A stretch of 55,700 nt of DNA from Oscillospiraceae bacterium (GCA_015063905.1 SVTF01000012.1:1-55700); one strand, 5' to 3'. Shown: positions 35,401-45,652, counted from the first letter of the stretch. Numbers and translations are program-made. The notes: generated by a model not told the origin, from the letters alone.

Positions 35401-38331
35401 CCAATATTTCCACTTATGAGGAGTCTGATCTATCTTTTCATTACAAACTGTGCAAGCATTCTGCCAGTGAGCCGTCGCGTCGGATTCATAGTCGCCCCAG
35501 CTCTCGTGCTGGCACGTTGCGTCTCCGTTGGACTTGCGGAGCTCATCGTTTGCAGGAGTCTTCCAATCCGTATACACAACGATCTCGTCACCTACAACCG
35601 CAGCAATCTGCTCCCAGCTGTTGCATATTGCAAAGTACGCAATATCCATAGTCTCCGTTAACTTAGCGCCAAGACCTGTGGAAGGGTTGTAAGAGCCCTC
35701 GTCCGTCTGCAAACCGACGCATATCCTACTAACGTCAGATTTCATAGCTGCATAATGCTCTGCAGCCATCTTTTCAATGTCTATGACATAAACCGTCCAA
35801 AGATCGTCCGATATATCATTGGCAACTCTACGTATCTTATTCGTATATGTAGCAACGCCACCGTTATCGTCATCTCCGTTAACAATAAAGTCAACGTATT
35901 CAATGTCCGTACCTCTCATCTTCAGTACGAAGAATTTTCCGGAACCGTTCTTTATGGTGTCTCCCACATCTACCTCTGTAGAGCCCTCCGAGCGCACTCC
36001 GTTCACGGCAAATCCACGCTTGGGTGATACACTTCCATTGGTAAACTCAAAGTTTGCTCCCTGATAGAGATTGAGGTGATTGTAAACAAATCCGCCTTCC
36101 TCATCATAGATGAATGATCCTGCGGCGCGGCACAAGGTGTCCTGATTGATTCCGGTGCTCCAGTTGTTATAGTACTGTCCCGGCGCAGAATAGTAGTTTA
36201 TATCAGTGGGCACAGTGCGTCTTTCAAACTCATCTCTGCATCCGCTGCATCCGTAGATATAAGTATTGCCTTCTACAGATAAGAGAGAACCGACACATTT
36301 GACACAAGAACCGTCGGGATTACGCAATACGTCAGCAGCAGGATTGCTCCAGTTGGTAAACAGAACCTGATCCTCTCCGGTTATGCTGACTACCTCGTCC
36401 CAATCATCACATACCGCAAAATATGCGATATCTATATACTCTATAACGTCTTCTGTTTCACTTAGTCCGTTATTTTGGAAATGCAAGCCGAATGCAGCAT
36501 GCTCAAGATCGAGATTTTCCGCAGTATAGTACGGCACGTTAAGTGCGGCAATATCTATACAATACGTAGTCCATTCGCCCGACGTTATCTCTTTTGATGA
36601 TCTACCGATAAACTTAAACGCGGTTACGTAAAACTCGCTACTCAAGCCATCGTTCAATACCAATCTGATCTGATTGATTCCTGAACTTCTCGTCTTTAAT
36701 ACGATATATCTACCCGAGCCGCCGCTAATCGTGTCTCCCTCATCATAACCGTAGTTTGTGCTTAGCATCTGGCCCACTCCATAGTTTCTGACAACAGGAG
36801 AAAGCGTTCCGTTTGTAAACTCAAGCGAAGCTCCGTTATCAAGACCTACTCTAGTAAATAAAACATCTTCCTCGCTCATGACGATACCGGTAGTCATAAC
36901 AGTCGACCCCGTAGGGCTCTGATCGGCATATGTTGCCCAGTTATTGTATATCTGACCGGGGGCTGAGAAGTAGTTGATGTCATCCGAAACCACCAGAGGC
37001 TTTGTTTCATATCCACACAAACACTCAAGATAATGCGATGTGGTCTTGCTGACGTCATCTCTCAATTGAACAACTTCGTATTTATGTGTTATCACACCGC
37101 CCTCGTCCTTACATACATCACAAGGAGCAGAAGAGTGATGATTGTCATCGGGATATGTATATACGTGTTCACAAGGAGTTCCTTCTATAGTAGGATGCGA
37201 GGAATTTCCAAGATCATCGTATATGTATATAGCATTATCATTTTCAAAGAAATCCTTGGCGTCATCTATATCGGAGCAGATCGCTGCAAACGCAAGGTTA
37301 AAATAATCTCCGGTGGAAAGTGCGGAATTTCCGTCCATGTACAAATTCAAGGTGTACAGATAGTAATCTCCCGCGGCATCGGGAACATAACCTCTGGTTC
37401 CCTCACATATTTTAGAAAGATCAACAATAACGGATGCCCAACCCGGTGTAAGCCCTTTAAGAGCCACGAACATAGGACTTCCAGTTTTATTTCCCTCAAT
37501 ACTTGAAACTGAAAGTCTAAACGAGCTACGTCCCGAACGAAGCTTGATCTTCATTGCCAGATACTTTCCCGTTGGCGTAGAAGTGTTGGGGTCTTCGTAT
37601 ATCGTAACGTAACGTCCCGTATTATCCACAGAGGTAAATCTTGCAGAAGGAGTACCTTCCGCGGATGAAAACGCACTTCCTACTACCTCAACAAAATCTC
37701 CCTTGCTTTCAGCAAGTGTCATAGGATCAAAATAGAGATCAACGTCGTAGGGTATCTCAAGTCGTCCGATGGTAGCCTCGCATCTCATGCAGAAATACGA
37801 GTACATCAAAACGTCGCCCTCGTCCTCCACAGTACAATATCCCGTATGTGCTATCTTGTTACCTTCGCTCTTTCCACACACGTCACACGCAGGAGACCAA
37901 TGGTAGCCCTCATTCCATGCGTATCTGGGATGACAGCCCTTTTGAGGCTCCTCGGTTGTTTCCTCGCCCTTTGTTTCCACGTTAGGGTCAGCAGGGATAT
38001 ACGGACCAGGGATAACCTCAGTTTCCGTGGTATCACCCGTATCGGTTGTTTCCGTGGTTCCGGGGTCGGTTGTTCCGGGATCAGTCGTTTCCGTAGTTCC
38101 GGGATCAGCAGTACCCGACTCCGTTGTACCGGATTCTGTTGTTTCGGATCTGGTCGTGTCGGATTCGGTAGCATTGGAATCCGTATTATCGGGTTCTGTT
38201 GTTTCAACATTGGAAGGCGGGGCAGTCGTCACAGTGCTTGCGGGATTGCGGTCCGTACACGCAAACATAGAAAGCGCAACGGTCACAAACAACAACGACA
38301 CTAAAAGCCTCAACCAAACTCTATTTTTCAT
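32458..38331 (-). CDS. Giant modular lipoprotein 1 (1957 residues)
   Basis: Exported lipoprotein of unknown function. The signal peptide has lipobox SMFAC (Cys25), then a Thr/Glu/Asp/Pro-rich stalk of about 90 residues. Next is an N-terminal variant module that starts CHPRYAWNEGYHWSPAC and has VDLYFDP at about 37746. Five canonical repeated modules follow, their starts (NYYSAPG or similar) near 36983, 36205, 34838, 33905 and 33145. Each ends in DIAYFAVCD or a close match and is followed by a W-rich YTNW/TDWK segment. Four Cys/His repeats (CXXCGY...GH...CXXC) sit in the middle, three in tandem at about 35040-35420 and one at about 34030-34160. There is no sortase motif; the lipid is the only visible anchor. 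AAGGAGA precedes the ATG. Binding to surface glycans is a guess based on the beta-rich repeats. Confidence 0.85.
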   Translation of the reverse strand: MKNRVWLRLLVSLLFVTVALSMFACTDRNPASTVTTAPPSNVETTEPDNTDSNATESDTTRSETTESGTTESGTADPGTTETTDPGTTDPGTTETTDTGDTTETEVIPGPYIPADPNVETKGEETTEEPQKGCHPRYAWNEGYHWSPACDVCGKSEGNKIAHTGYCTVEDEGDVLMYSYFCMRCEATIGRLEIPYDVDLYFDPMTLAESKGDFVEVVGSAFSSAEGTPSARFTSVDNTGRYVTIYEDPNTSTPTGKYLAMKIKLRSGRSSFRLSVSSIEGNKTGSPMFVALKGLTPGWASVIVDLSKICEGTRGYVPDAAGDYYLYTLNLYMDGNSALSTGDYFNLAFAAICSDIDDAKDFFENDNAIYIYDDLGNSSHPTIEGTPCEHVYTYPDDNHHSSAPCDVCKDEGGVITHKYEVVQLRDDVSKTTSHYLECLCGYETKPLVVSDDINYFSAPGQIYNNWATYADQSPTGSTVMTTGIVMSEEDVLFTRVGLDNGASLEFTNGTLSPVVRNYGVGQMLSTNYGYDEGDTISGGSGRYIVLKTRSSGINQIRLVLNDGLSSEFYVTAFKFIGRSSKEITSGEWTTYCIDIAALNVPYYTAENLDLEHAAFGLHFQNNGLSETEDVIEYIDIAYFAVCDDWDEVVSITGEDQVLFTNWSNPAADVLRNPDGSCVKCVGSLLSVEGNTYIYGCSGCRDEFERRTVPTDINYYSAPGQYYNNWSTGINQDTLCRAAGSFIYDEEGGFVYNHLNLYQGANFEFTNGSVSPKRGFAVNGVRSEGSTEVDVGDTIKNGSGKFFVLKMRGTDIEYVDFIVNGDDDNGGVATYTNKIRRVANDISDDLWTVYVIDIEKMAAEHYAAMKSDVSRICVGLQTDEGSYNPSTGLGAKLTETMDIAYFAICNSWEQIAAVVGDEIVVYTDWKTPANDELRKSNGDATCQHESWGDYESDATAHWQNACTVCNEKIDQTPHKWKYWDKNRKCTTCGYSETCTSDEHYAIDANGHRIKETCDICQMTEEQNASEHDWQYGIKSRVCTTCGYDETCTVNHFVFDENGHTVDENCPICQLTQQTTKVPHEWEYSRRSRKCTVCGYSESCDKNHYASSANGHRVKEDCAICQVTAQSENTPHAERKLVFISKGETTTTYTLGCYDCGYGADTWTIPNDVNFYSVPGLQTNNYNTGGPSVVQGEYIFSIDRYTSGSESFLYNRIDFNTSGSVKLSNGTGGSGKTNGRFLVLNDTISGGSGKYAVMKIRVGGTSIGWLSFGSWDGSGSPASADNVFRRDNSPNLRGASKFQIGEWVTYVINLSKIDTKYYVAENGELTHAAFGFQIQPGVGGTETDYVDIAYFAICDDITEVGYVVGNDTVSYLDSWAGSEGVNMTCHKGVHSFGEGTNICSICGYERVCDNSDGHYEITAAGHKIIEDCEICGISKQDTVEAHSADATTLEMISEQSATTYKYHCKICGYEMRSWTVSNDVNYYSAPTQVYNNWASGGDGSKCVATGTLSSDCIYNRIELGQGASFEFVNGTLKTPIRSFGVQQDTSAGYDGGDTIKGGSGKYFVLKYRVHGPSALRFLVNSNNPDSVWNLSNPGTALVSTRNVSETQDVWRVIVVDIESLGSNYYHGEDENVTNVAIGMYFDVWVGTDVVDEASRYIDIAYFAVCDNITEVTAVVGQESNVELISDWKAGAAGKMECHTGGHTFNQSTGKCVVCGETATMDVSGNKVFTGEINLYTAPGTINTNHSWSCSSNIGHVSYDPTSGDLYQRINVANAGGTIPLTAFGHPSDSKNNSTGASGSDGYTDGAGQSLVGGAGKYFVLRMRTNSKEALGWKISTADSEGAIQHTDGYTARRETNILETDEWTTYVIDIEKMVAAASITTYDDANAPAGVFCLKYGNGNTSGVRGGEYLDIAYFAVVDSWAEVAEVTGSDAEVLYTNWDNANDDAYVTVSDKVAAENAQ

Positions 38332-38408
38332 ATCTGTCTCTCCTTTTTACGAATTAACAAATGATACTCAAAGGCACAATGAAAACACTGCCCTATTATC
38401 TACTATAA

Positions 38409-38436
38409 ATTATATCATATTTATTTTTTTTTGCAA
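38409..38436 (-). promoter_or_regulatory. Promoter of lipoprotein gene 1
   Basis: On the - strand, TTGCAA (38436-38431) and TATAAT (38414-38409) with a 16-bp A-rich spacer. The -35 box is weak; the long A/T run around it may compensate. Confidence 0.6.
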
Positions 38437-38533
38437 ATTGCAAAAAAATCCTTTATTAAAAAGCGTGGGCGTAAAAAAGCACAAATTGTTATTTAAAAAA
38501 TTAGTGAATATCCACAAACAAACCGCAAAAAAC

Positions 38534-38566
38534 AAGCCCGTCATTTTCCTTTGGAATGACGGGCTT
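38534..38566 (-). terminator. Terminator of lipoprotein gene 2
   Basis: AAGCCCGTCATT (38534-38545) pairs with AATGACGGGCTT (38555-38566), followed on the - strand by GTTTTTTG. Confidence 0.9.
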
Positions 38567-38594
38567 TCGCCTTGTTTGTTTTTATTTATTTCGT

Positions 38595-41500
38595 TTATTG
38601 CTCTTGCTGCGCTTTTTGCGCCACATCAACGGTAGAATCGGGATTTGATGTGGATTTCCAATCGGTCAAGATAACCGTGGTATCATCTCCAACGACTCCC
38701 GCTATCTCCGTCCAGTTATCGCAAACCGCGAAATACGCGATATCGATATGCATCTGGAGTGCTTCGCTATACTCTCCGCTTCCAACACAGTTCATAAATC
38801 CGAACATTGCCGTATTTACCTCTGCGTTCTCGGCATCATACATGGAACTGAACGCAGACAGATCTACAACGATCACATTCCACGATCCGTTATCGAAGTG
38901 CTTACTGCTGGAGGGAATGGCATTAGAACCCGTAATTCCGTCCCACGCGCCAAACTTGATTCCGTTCATCCCCGATCCAAGGCGTATCTTCATGACGGCA
39001 TATCTACCCGAACCGTTAATGGTGTTAACCGCCGGTCCTGTCCAGTTATATGAGGGGCTTCCCGTTCCGTTGTGGAGCTCAAAGCTTGCTCCACCGTTCA
39101 TTTTTACTCGCGCAAATGTGAAATTACCCTCTGTCGCGCTCTCGTTATACTCCAGAGTAGCCGCATCGCCACCGAAAGAGCCGAGTCCGCCGGATGCCCA
39201 GTTGTTGTACGCCGCCGCCTTATTGGGAGCTACGTAATAGTTTACACTGTTTGATATCTCCTTCAAATCAAGAACGTTTTTACATTCAGGGCATACATAC
39301 TTATACGTAGTGGTTGCGCTTCCGACCTCTTTTACGTATTCAAGCTCCGCATGTGTTTCACACGGAGGATTGGTTATCTCCGTGCCCGACGAAGTATAGT
39401 TCTTATCGTTTGCGGGTGTCTTCCAATCCGTGTATATTACGTTTTCCGAACCAACAATGCTTGAAATCTCCGTCCAACTGTCACATATTGCAAAGTATGC
39501 GATATCAACGTAATCGTTTTCGTCATAGTTTTGCCATTCACCGTTTGACAATGCTCCGCCGTTTCCATCGCCCTTAAATCCAAAGGTAGCCTTTGAAAGA
39601 TCAACGTTGCCCGTTGTATAGGTGCTTGGGAAAGCCTTTTCCATATCGATAACGTATACAGTCCAATCGGTATATAGCGAACTGCTTCTGCCCGCCATGC
39701 CGAACACTCTGTCACTTGCGAAGGTATATTTGGGATTTCCGTTTTCGTCTGTTCCTTCCGTAACGTACGCGTCATATCCCGTTTCTCCATCCCATGCAAG
39801 TATGTTGAGGCTGGACTCATTCGCTCCAACTCTCATCTTTATCACCATATACTTACCCGAGCCGCTTATGGCGTCGTGCACCGAATTAAAGCCCTTGCTC
39901 TGCCAATCCACAGACACAGAACCGTTAAGCACCTCAAATGCTCCGCCGTTCTGCATTGTTATTCTTGCATATGGGAAGCTTGCCTGTCCCGCAGACTCAT
40001 ATACCATAAGCTCACCAACATGCCCCGCAGAGCTGGTCATCTTTCCCGTGTTCCAAGAGTTATAGCCTATCTCCGCGCTTGGTGCGGCATAGTAATTTAT
40101 ATCCGATGACACAAGCTTTGTTGTGTAGATATATCTGCAAACAGGGCAAACGTATCTATATGTGGTAACGCCGTTTTCGGTCATGGATTCCATTACCGTT
40201 GCAGCGTGTGTCTGACACTGATCAAGGGTAGTTGGTGTTCCATCCGTCCTGCGTATCTCATCCGAGAAAGGAGTCTTCCAATCTGTATATATAACCGCCT
40301 GCTCGTCGTCCTGCACAACGTCAGCTACCTCTTCCCAGTTGTCGCATATCGCGAAATACGCGATATCAACATAATCCGTTTCCACAACGCCCTCGGTAAA
40401 GTCGCCCTTAAGTCCGAAAGTAGCCGTCTTGATGTCTGCATTACCCGCGCTGTACGAAGCGGAGAATGCCTTTTCAATATCAATAACGTAAACTGCCCAA
40501 TCCTCATTCAACGCGGTATCTCGCGAAACGAGCTCAAATATCGAATCGCTTGAAAGCTGACCTGTTGCGGCATTATAATAAGTTTCATTTCCGGTAACGC
40601 CGTCCCAAGCAAGAAGCTTGATAAAATCCTCCGTGCCGACACGCATCTTGATTACCATATATTTGCCAGATCCGCCCGAAACAGTATCGTGTGCCTCGCT
40701 AAAGCCTTTAAGGAACTTTCCTGTCGGTGTAGAATCGTTGATAAACTCAAACGCTCCACCCTTTTCAAGCGTGATACGGTTATAAACAAATCCTCCATCC
40801 TCATCCACCATAAGCGTTCCGGGACGGGCATTATTTGAACCTGTTCCTCCCGTATTCCAGGAATTAAGCTGCTGGCTGGGCGCGGAATAGTAGTTGATAT
40901 CCGTTGTAAATGTCTTTGAATCGTAAGCCTTATCACATATTGAGCATCTGAATGAATAGGTCTTTCTGTCCTCGCTCATATAGAGCTTGGGAAGATGCTC
41001 ATCGCACTGAATATTTCCGTCCGTGGTAGCCTCTGCCATGGGAGCACTTCCCGCCCACGACGTAACAAGCACCTTCTCTTGTCCTGTGATCTCAGCTATC
41101 TGCTCCCACGTGTCGCAAATAGCGAAATACGCAATGTCAACGTATCCCTCGACCGCTTCGCCGCCTGTCTTCTGGCATTGCAGACCAACAGTGACCTTAG
41201 ATATATCGTCGTTATCTACTATGTATTGGCTTACTTGGTTTGCCTTACCTGTTGCCGCAAGTCTGCGCAGATCGACAACCACCGTCATCCATTCACCGTC
41301 ATACTGAGTCCAGCTATAAGCGTTGGGATGTCCGTCCGCCGGATTAGTGAGAAGATCTCCATCCTCTCTTGTTGCCAGACGCAGAGCTATCAGCTGTATT
41401 TCGTGAGTTCTTATCTTAAATACAAAGTATTTGCCGGAACCGTTCTTTACAGTGGCGAAATTAGACAGATCACCCGTTCCAAGAACGGGAATGGTTCCTC

Positions 41501-43001
41501 CGTGACCGTTTTCAGGGTTACCTGAAAGATAAACTCTTTGATAAATGTCACCATCCTCAAGTCCCACGGTTCCGTGAGTATAGCCATGCCAAACGTTAGT
41601 AAAGTGGATCTTTGACGGAACGGTATAGTGGTTTACGTCAGCAGGCACCGTTTTAAGATTGGACATGCTTCCGCAGTTACACTTGACCTGATATTGAGTT
41701 ATTTCACCGTTGCCATTTGTCTCAACGTTGATGAAATTATACTTATGCGCAAACGTACCGCCATTGTCGCCGCAAATATCGCATGCGCCGTAAGAATGGC
41801 TCGCTTCATCGGGGAATGTAAATTTGTGTTGGCAGGGGGTGCCGTCTATCTGATCCGCAACGGGGTTATCAAGAACGTCCGTAAATATATATCTTGCGTA
41901 ATCATCCGCCGCAAAAGTCTTGGCATCGTCCAGAGTATCGCAGAAAGCAACGTACGCTATTTCAAAGTTTTCGCCCTTCTGCATAGCGGAAGCTCCGTCT
42001 ACACGGACCTTGAATTTGTTCAGATAATACTCACCGTCCGAGCCGGGAAGATATCCCGCATCACCTTCTGCTATCTTAGAAAGATCAACTATCACGGTAG
42101 TCCATCCCGCGTGAAGCTCTGTAAGCGAAGCTGTAACGATACCGTCGGTAACCGTCTTGCTCTTCTTGCCCTCCATGCTGGAAATGTCGATTCTGAAGGA
42201 AGCGCGACCGTCATTAAGCTTTATCTTCATAACAAGCCAACGGCCTGTAGGCGCCGCGGTGTTTTCGTTGGAATACGCCATTACGTAGTTGCCTTGTCCG
42301 TTCTCGGACGTGAACTTCATGGCGGGAACGCCCAATGTCGAGTCAAACTTTGTGGCGGTCGTTCCAAAGTTGTGCTCTGCTTCTCCAAGCTCTACGGGAT
42401 CTATATAGAGGTTTACGTCATAGGGGACCTCTATGCGCGATATCGCGCATTCGCATCTACGGCAGAAATAGGAATACAGAATCACGTCTCCCTCATCCTC
42501 CACCGTAAGATATGCGGTGTGTGCCAAGGGTGTGCTGTCAGTTTCTCGTCCGCAAGTCTCGCATGCGGGGAACCAATGGTATCCCATGTCATATGCATAT
42601 CTGTTGGGATGTTCGGGACACACATCGGGATCCAATTGGGTTTCGCTCTCATTCGCCTCGGTCTCCTCCAACGAATCGAAAGGAATATCAAAAGAACCGG
42701 GCTCTGCCGTTTCAGTCGTATCCTCATCGGAATCGGTCGTAATTTCCGAGGTGTGGGTCGTATTCCCCTGCGTTTCCGAGGATTCTTCGGTAGTCACATC
42801 TGTTGATTGAGTAGCCGTTGATTCAGTTTCCGTTGTAACGTCGGTATCTTGCGGATCCGTTTCACTTTCTGTGGATCGATCGGCAACAGATTCAGTGTTC
42901 GTGGTCTCGGTTTCAACCTGATCTGTACATGAAACCGCAAATACCGCTAAAGACAGTATAAGGACAAAAAAGCACGTCAAAAGTATCTTAGCTCTTTTCA
43001 T
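38595..43001 (-). CDS. Giant modular lipoprotein 2 (1468 residues)
   Basis: Paralogue of the neighbouring lipoproteins. The signal peptide has lipobox FAVSC, then a stalk rich in Thr, Ser and Glu. An N-terminal variant module with NRYAYDMGYHWFPAC and VNLYIDP (about 42419) is followed by four canonical modules starting near 41639 (NHYTVPS), 40901, 40103 and 39245. Each is preceded by a short CXXH...CXXC element and contains GSGKYMVIKMR or similar, a W-X-VYVID strand and DIAYFAICD. The long GH-type Cys/His repeats of genes 1, 3 and 5 are absent. It ends without a wall-sorting signal. GGGAGG lies seven bases before the ATG. Own promoter and terminator. Confidence 0.85.
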   Translation of the reverse strand: MKRAKILLTCFFVLILSLAVFAVSCTDQVETETTNTESVADRSTESETDPQDTDVTTETESTATQSTDVTTEESSETQGNTTHTSEITTDSDEDTTETAEPGSFDIPFDSLEETEANESETQLDPDVCPEHPNRYAYDMGYHWFPACETCGRETDSTPLAHTAYLTVEDEGDVILYSYFCRRCECAISRIEVPYDVNLYIDPVELGEAEHNFGTTATKFDSTLGVPAMKFTSENGQGNYVMAYSNENTAAPTGRWLVMKIKLNDGRASFRIDISSMEGKKSKTVTDGIVTASLTELHAGWTTVIVDLSKIAEGDAGYLPGSDGEYYLNKFKVRVDGASAMQKGENFEIAYVAFCDTLDDAKTFAADDYARYIFTDVLDNPVADQIDGTPCQHKFTFPDEASHSYGACDICGDNGGTFAHKYNFINVETNGNGEITQYQVKCNCGSMSNLKTVPADVNHYTVPSKIHFTNVWHGYTHGTVGLEDGDIYQRVYLSGNPENGHGGTIPVLGTGDLSNFATVKNGSGKYFVFKIRTHEIQLIALRLATREDGDLLTNPADGHPNAYSWTQYDGEWMTVVVDLRRLAATGKANQVSQYIVDNDDISKVTVGLQCQKTGGEAVEGYVDIAYFAICDTWEQIAEITGQEKVLVTSWAGSAPMAEATTDGNIQCDEHLPKLYMSEDRKTYSFRCSICDKAYDSKTFTTDINYYSAPSQQLNSWNTGGTGSNNARPGTLMVDEDGGFVYNRITLEKGGAFEFINDSTPTGKFLKGFSEAHDTVSGGSGKYMVIKMRVGTEDFIKLLAWDGVTGNETYYNAATGQLSSDSIFELVSRDTALNEDWAVYVIDIEKAFSASYSAGNADIKTATFGLKGDFTEGVVETDYVDIAYFAICDNWEEVADVVQDDEQAVIYTDWKTPFSDEIRRTDGTPTTLDQCQTHAATVMESMTENGVTTYRYVCPVCRYIYTTKLVSSDINYYAAPSAEIGYNSWNTGKMTSSAGHVGELMVYESAGQASFPYARITMQNGGAFEVLNGSVSVDWQSKGFNSVHDAISGSGKYMVIKMRVGANESSLNILAWDGETGYDAYVTEGTDENGNPKYTFASDRVFGMAGRSSSLYTDWTVYVIDMEKAFPSTYTTGNVDLSKATFGFKGDGNGGALSNGEWQNYDENDYVDIAYFAICDSWTEISSIVGSENVIYTDWKTPANDKNYTSSGTEITNPPCETHAELEYVKEVGSATTTYKYVCPECKNVLDLKEISNSVNYYVAPNKAAAYNNWASGGLGSFGGDAATLEYNESATEGNFTFARVKMNGGASFELHNGTGSPSYNWTGPAVNTINGSGRYAVMKIRLGSGMNGIKFGAWDGITGSNAIPSSSKHFDNGSWNVIVVDLSAFSSMYDAENAEVNTAMFGFMNCVGSGEYSEALQMHIDIAYFAVCDNWTEIAGVVGDDTTVILTDWKSTSNPDSTVDVAQKAQQEQ

Positions 43002-43095
43002 ATTGCGTGTCCTCCCTAAAAAATCAAATTAAATAGCCCGTGAACAGGCGATATAAACCGTCCGCAACTCGCACGGCAACTTTATCGTTAAAGTA

Positions 43096-43124
43096 AGTAT
43101 ATCACAATTTTAATCTCTTGTCAA
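43096..43124 (-). promoter_or_regulatory. Promoter of lipoprotein gene 2
   Basis: On the - strand, TTGACA (43124-43119) and TATACT (43101-43096) with a 17-bp spacer. Confidence 0.8.
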
Positions 43125-43191
43125 TAGCGTTGGTAAAATTATGAGTATTTTTTGATATTGCCTTTGACTCACAACACCGATTTATTAACAA

Positions 43192-43226
43192 AGGGCATCC
43201 GAAACGCTCGACACATCGGATGCCCT
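43192..43226 (-). terminator. Terminator of lipoprotein gene 3
   Basis: AGGGCATCCGA (43192-43202) pairs with TCGGATGCCCT (43216-43226), followed on the - strand by TTTGTTAATAAA. Confidence 0.85.
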
Positions 43227-43275
43227 ACCAACGTCGAGTAAAACTTGTACCCGACAAGAAATTCTGGTTTTACTG

Positions 43276-45597
43276 TTATTCCATGTTCGCTCTTACGTCG
43301 ATCTCAGCCGAAGTAACCAAAAGGTCACTCGCGGGCGATTCCCAATTTGTCAGAATAACGTCGTCACTTCCCACTACGGAGTCTATCTCTTTCCAGTTGT
43401 CGCAAACCGCAAAATACGCGATATCAACGGTTCCCACACTTCCGTTTGCGATCTTATAGCCAAACGTAGCCAGCTTATTTCCCGCATCTTCCGTTGTATA
43501 ATACTTTGTCGCGGAATTTAACATTTCGGTAGCATCGATAACGTATACTACCCACTCTGTATTGACCTGAGATCTGGTATTTGTTTCAAACAAAGGATCG
43601 GCCAGTCCCGCGTTCGATATTACAGTACCCGTTTTATCGTAAGCAGCCAGCTTCATTTGCACCGTGGACTCGCCGGCACGTACCTTGAAGACAAAGTACT
43701 TTCCGCCGCCGTAAACGGTATCCTTTAAAGTGATTATGTTTCCGTTTGAAAAGGATATAGATCCGCTTATATCCAGACTTATGCTATTATATACGAATCC
43801 GTGCTGAGCATCATATTTGAGAGTGGTATTTGTAACGTGATAGTTGTTATACTGTTGGCCTGCGGGATTATAGTAGTTAACGCCATCCTGCCCTACGTTT
43901 ACAGTTTTTATTTCCATGACGTTGGAGCAGGAAGCATTGGAGCATTTATAAATATATGTGTTGCCCTCAATAACCAACGTGGGCTTGCACTCACCAAGGC
44001 AAACGCCCTCCAAGGTCTGTCCTCCCGAAGTCTTTGCAACGTCCAGATTATTATCCGTCCATTTTGTATAAACGACCTTTTCGCCTTCGCCTACAACGGC
44101 TTCGATCTCACTCCAATCATCGCATATTGCCGCATACTCAACATCCACGTATTCCGTTCCGTCACCCGCGTGTCCATTGAAAAACAATCCAAACGATATG
44201 CTCTTAACAGATTTGTCATCTGCGGGATAGTTGGGGCAATTAAGCTGCTCTATATCAATTACGTATGTCTGCCACTCATCTTGGATCAGATGTCTGTTTC
44301 CTCTTACCAAAAGATATTCTTGCGCTCCCGGATTTATACTCGCGTCGTTAGCAACGGACGACTTATCGGAATTGAGCATAACCGAAATAAATCCGACGTT
44401 ATGCGTCCTCATTCTTATTACTATATATTTGCCCGAGCCGCCGTTTATCGTTTGATCCGCGGCATATCCTCTTGCATAGGCGTCAAAAGCAAATTCAAGC
44501 GACGCTCCTTGGTACAGTACGACTCTGCTATACAGTCTGTCGCCCTCTTTTACTATCGTTCCAACCAGATTTTCCGAAGAGTTGCTTTGTGAATCGCAGT
44601 TCCAGTTATTCACTATCTGCGCCGGTGATGAATAATAGTTCACGCTGCTTGGAACTGTTGTTACGTGCGTTGAATACATGCAATCGCCGCAACAGATTCT
44701 CACCGTTTTAATCTGACCGTCGTCAGTAACTACGGCTCTCGACTTTTCAGTGTGCGGTGTTTTCTCCGTATCGAGAGATATTCGGCATATCTCGCACTCC
44801 TCTCCTACCCAATGTCCTTGTGCATCGAATAACAAATGATCATCTTCGCACACCTGCTCGTATCCGCAAATATCACAATGGCGGGAGCTTGGAATATATA
44901 TCCACGCATGCTCTTCCCTTGCGTCTTGTATACCGCATATTTCACAGCTTGCAACCCAATGCTCCGAATCACTGTGCAAATAGCTCTCCGACACAGCGGG
45001 GCATTCCTGCGTGGCGCCACACTCGCAAACGTGAGCCTCTCTGACGTTAACACAAGCAAAGGCGTGATCCTGCTTGGCAATAGTGACGTCACATACTTCG
45101 CATACCACGCTGTGTTTTTTGGAGCCCGTCTGCTCCAGCGTTGCAGTGTGTTCTGCCAAGTTAAGCTTTTCTCCACATTCTCCGCAAGCCTGCCAATGAT
45201 TTATCTCATCTGACGAATATGCATCCATAGCAGAATGCTCGCCCTGCTGCTCGTCACCGCATTTTTCGCAGCTTCTGATATGTCCGTTGCCATTGGATCT
45301 GTAAGCGGACCACTCATGAGAACAGTCAGTTTGAGATTCCTCGGTGGTTTCGGTGGTTTCGGTGGTTTCGGTGTTATCCACCGTCTCAGTCGTTTCAGTG
45401 ATCTCTGATGTTTCTGTCGTTTCAGAAGCATCCGATCCTTGCGTAGTCTCCGTTGCTTCCGTTTGACTTGTCTCTGTAGATCCGGCGGTAGCTTGCGTTT
45501 CATTTTCCTTTTGCGGCCTTCTTTCACAAGACACCGCAAAAAGCGCTACCAGCATAATAATAATCAGTATTCGAAAAACAGAAATCGTTTTTTTCAT
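43276..45597 (-). CDS. Modular lipoprotein 3 (773 residues)
   Basis: The smallest member of the family. The signal peptide has lipobox FAVSC, then a stalk with TETTETTE-type repeats. A Cys/His-rich region follows (HxWSAYRSNGNGHIRSCEKC onward, several CXXC pairs and one full CXXCGY...GH...CXXC repeat at about 44790-44900). It then has only two canonical modules, starting near 44643 (NYYSSPA) and 43881 (NYYNPAG). There is no N-terminal variant module. The start is ATG 45597 with GGAGG seven bases upstream; an in-frame start 33 codons earlier falls at the promoter and is rejected. Own promoter and terminator. Confidence 0.85.
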   Translation of the reverse strand: MKKTISVFRILIIIMLVALFAVSCERRPQKENETQATAGSTETSQTEATETTQGSDASETTETSEITETTETVDNTETTETTETTEESQTDCSHEWSAYRSNGNGHIRSCEKCGDEQQGEHSAMDAYSSDEINHWQACGECGEKLNLAEHTATLEQTGSKKHSVVCEVCDVTIAKQDHAFACVNVREAHVCECGATQECPAVSESYLHSDSEHWVASCEICGIQDAREEHAWIYIPSSRHCDICGYEQVCEDDHLLFDAQGHWVGEECEICRISLDTEKTPHTEKSRAVVTDDGQIKTVRICCGDCMYSTHVTTVPSSVNYYSSPAQIVNNWNCDSQSNSSENLVGTIVKEGDRLYSRVVLYQGASLEFAFDAYARGYAADQTINGGSGKYIVIRMRTHNVGFISVMLNSDKSSVANDASINPGAQEYLLVRGNRHLIQDEWQTYVIDIEQLNCPNYPADDKSVKSISFGLFFNGHAGDGTEYVDVEYAAICDDWSEIEAVVGEGEKVVYTKWTDNNLDVAKTSGGQTLEGVCLGECKPTLVIEGNTYIYKCSNASCSNVMEIKTVNVGQDGVNYYNPAGQQYNNYHVTNTTLKYDAQHGFVYNSISLDISGSISFSNGNIITLKDTVYGGGKYFVFKVRAGESTVQMKLAAYDKTGTVISNAGLADPLFETNTRSQVNTEWVVYVIDATEMLNSATKYYTTEDAGNKLATFGYKIANGSVGTVDIAYFAVCDNWKEIDSVVGSDDVILTNWESPASDLLVTSAEIDVRANME
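45341..45373. repeat. 9-bp tandem repeat in the stalk of lipoprotein 3
   Basis: TCGGTGGTT on the + strand repeats nearly four times without error, encoding the TETTETTE stalk on the - strand. Unit length is a multiple of three, so copy changes keep the frame. Confidence 0.85.
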
Positions 45598-45652
45598 TTG
45601 ATCGCCTCCAAGATTGTTTTGAGGTTGCGCACAAAGTTTGATATACACAGTA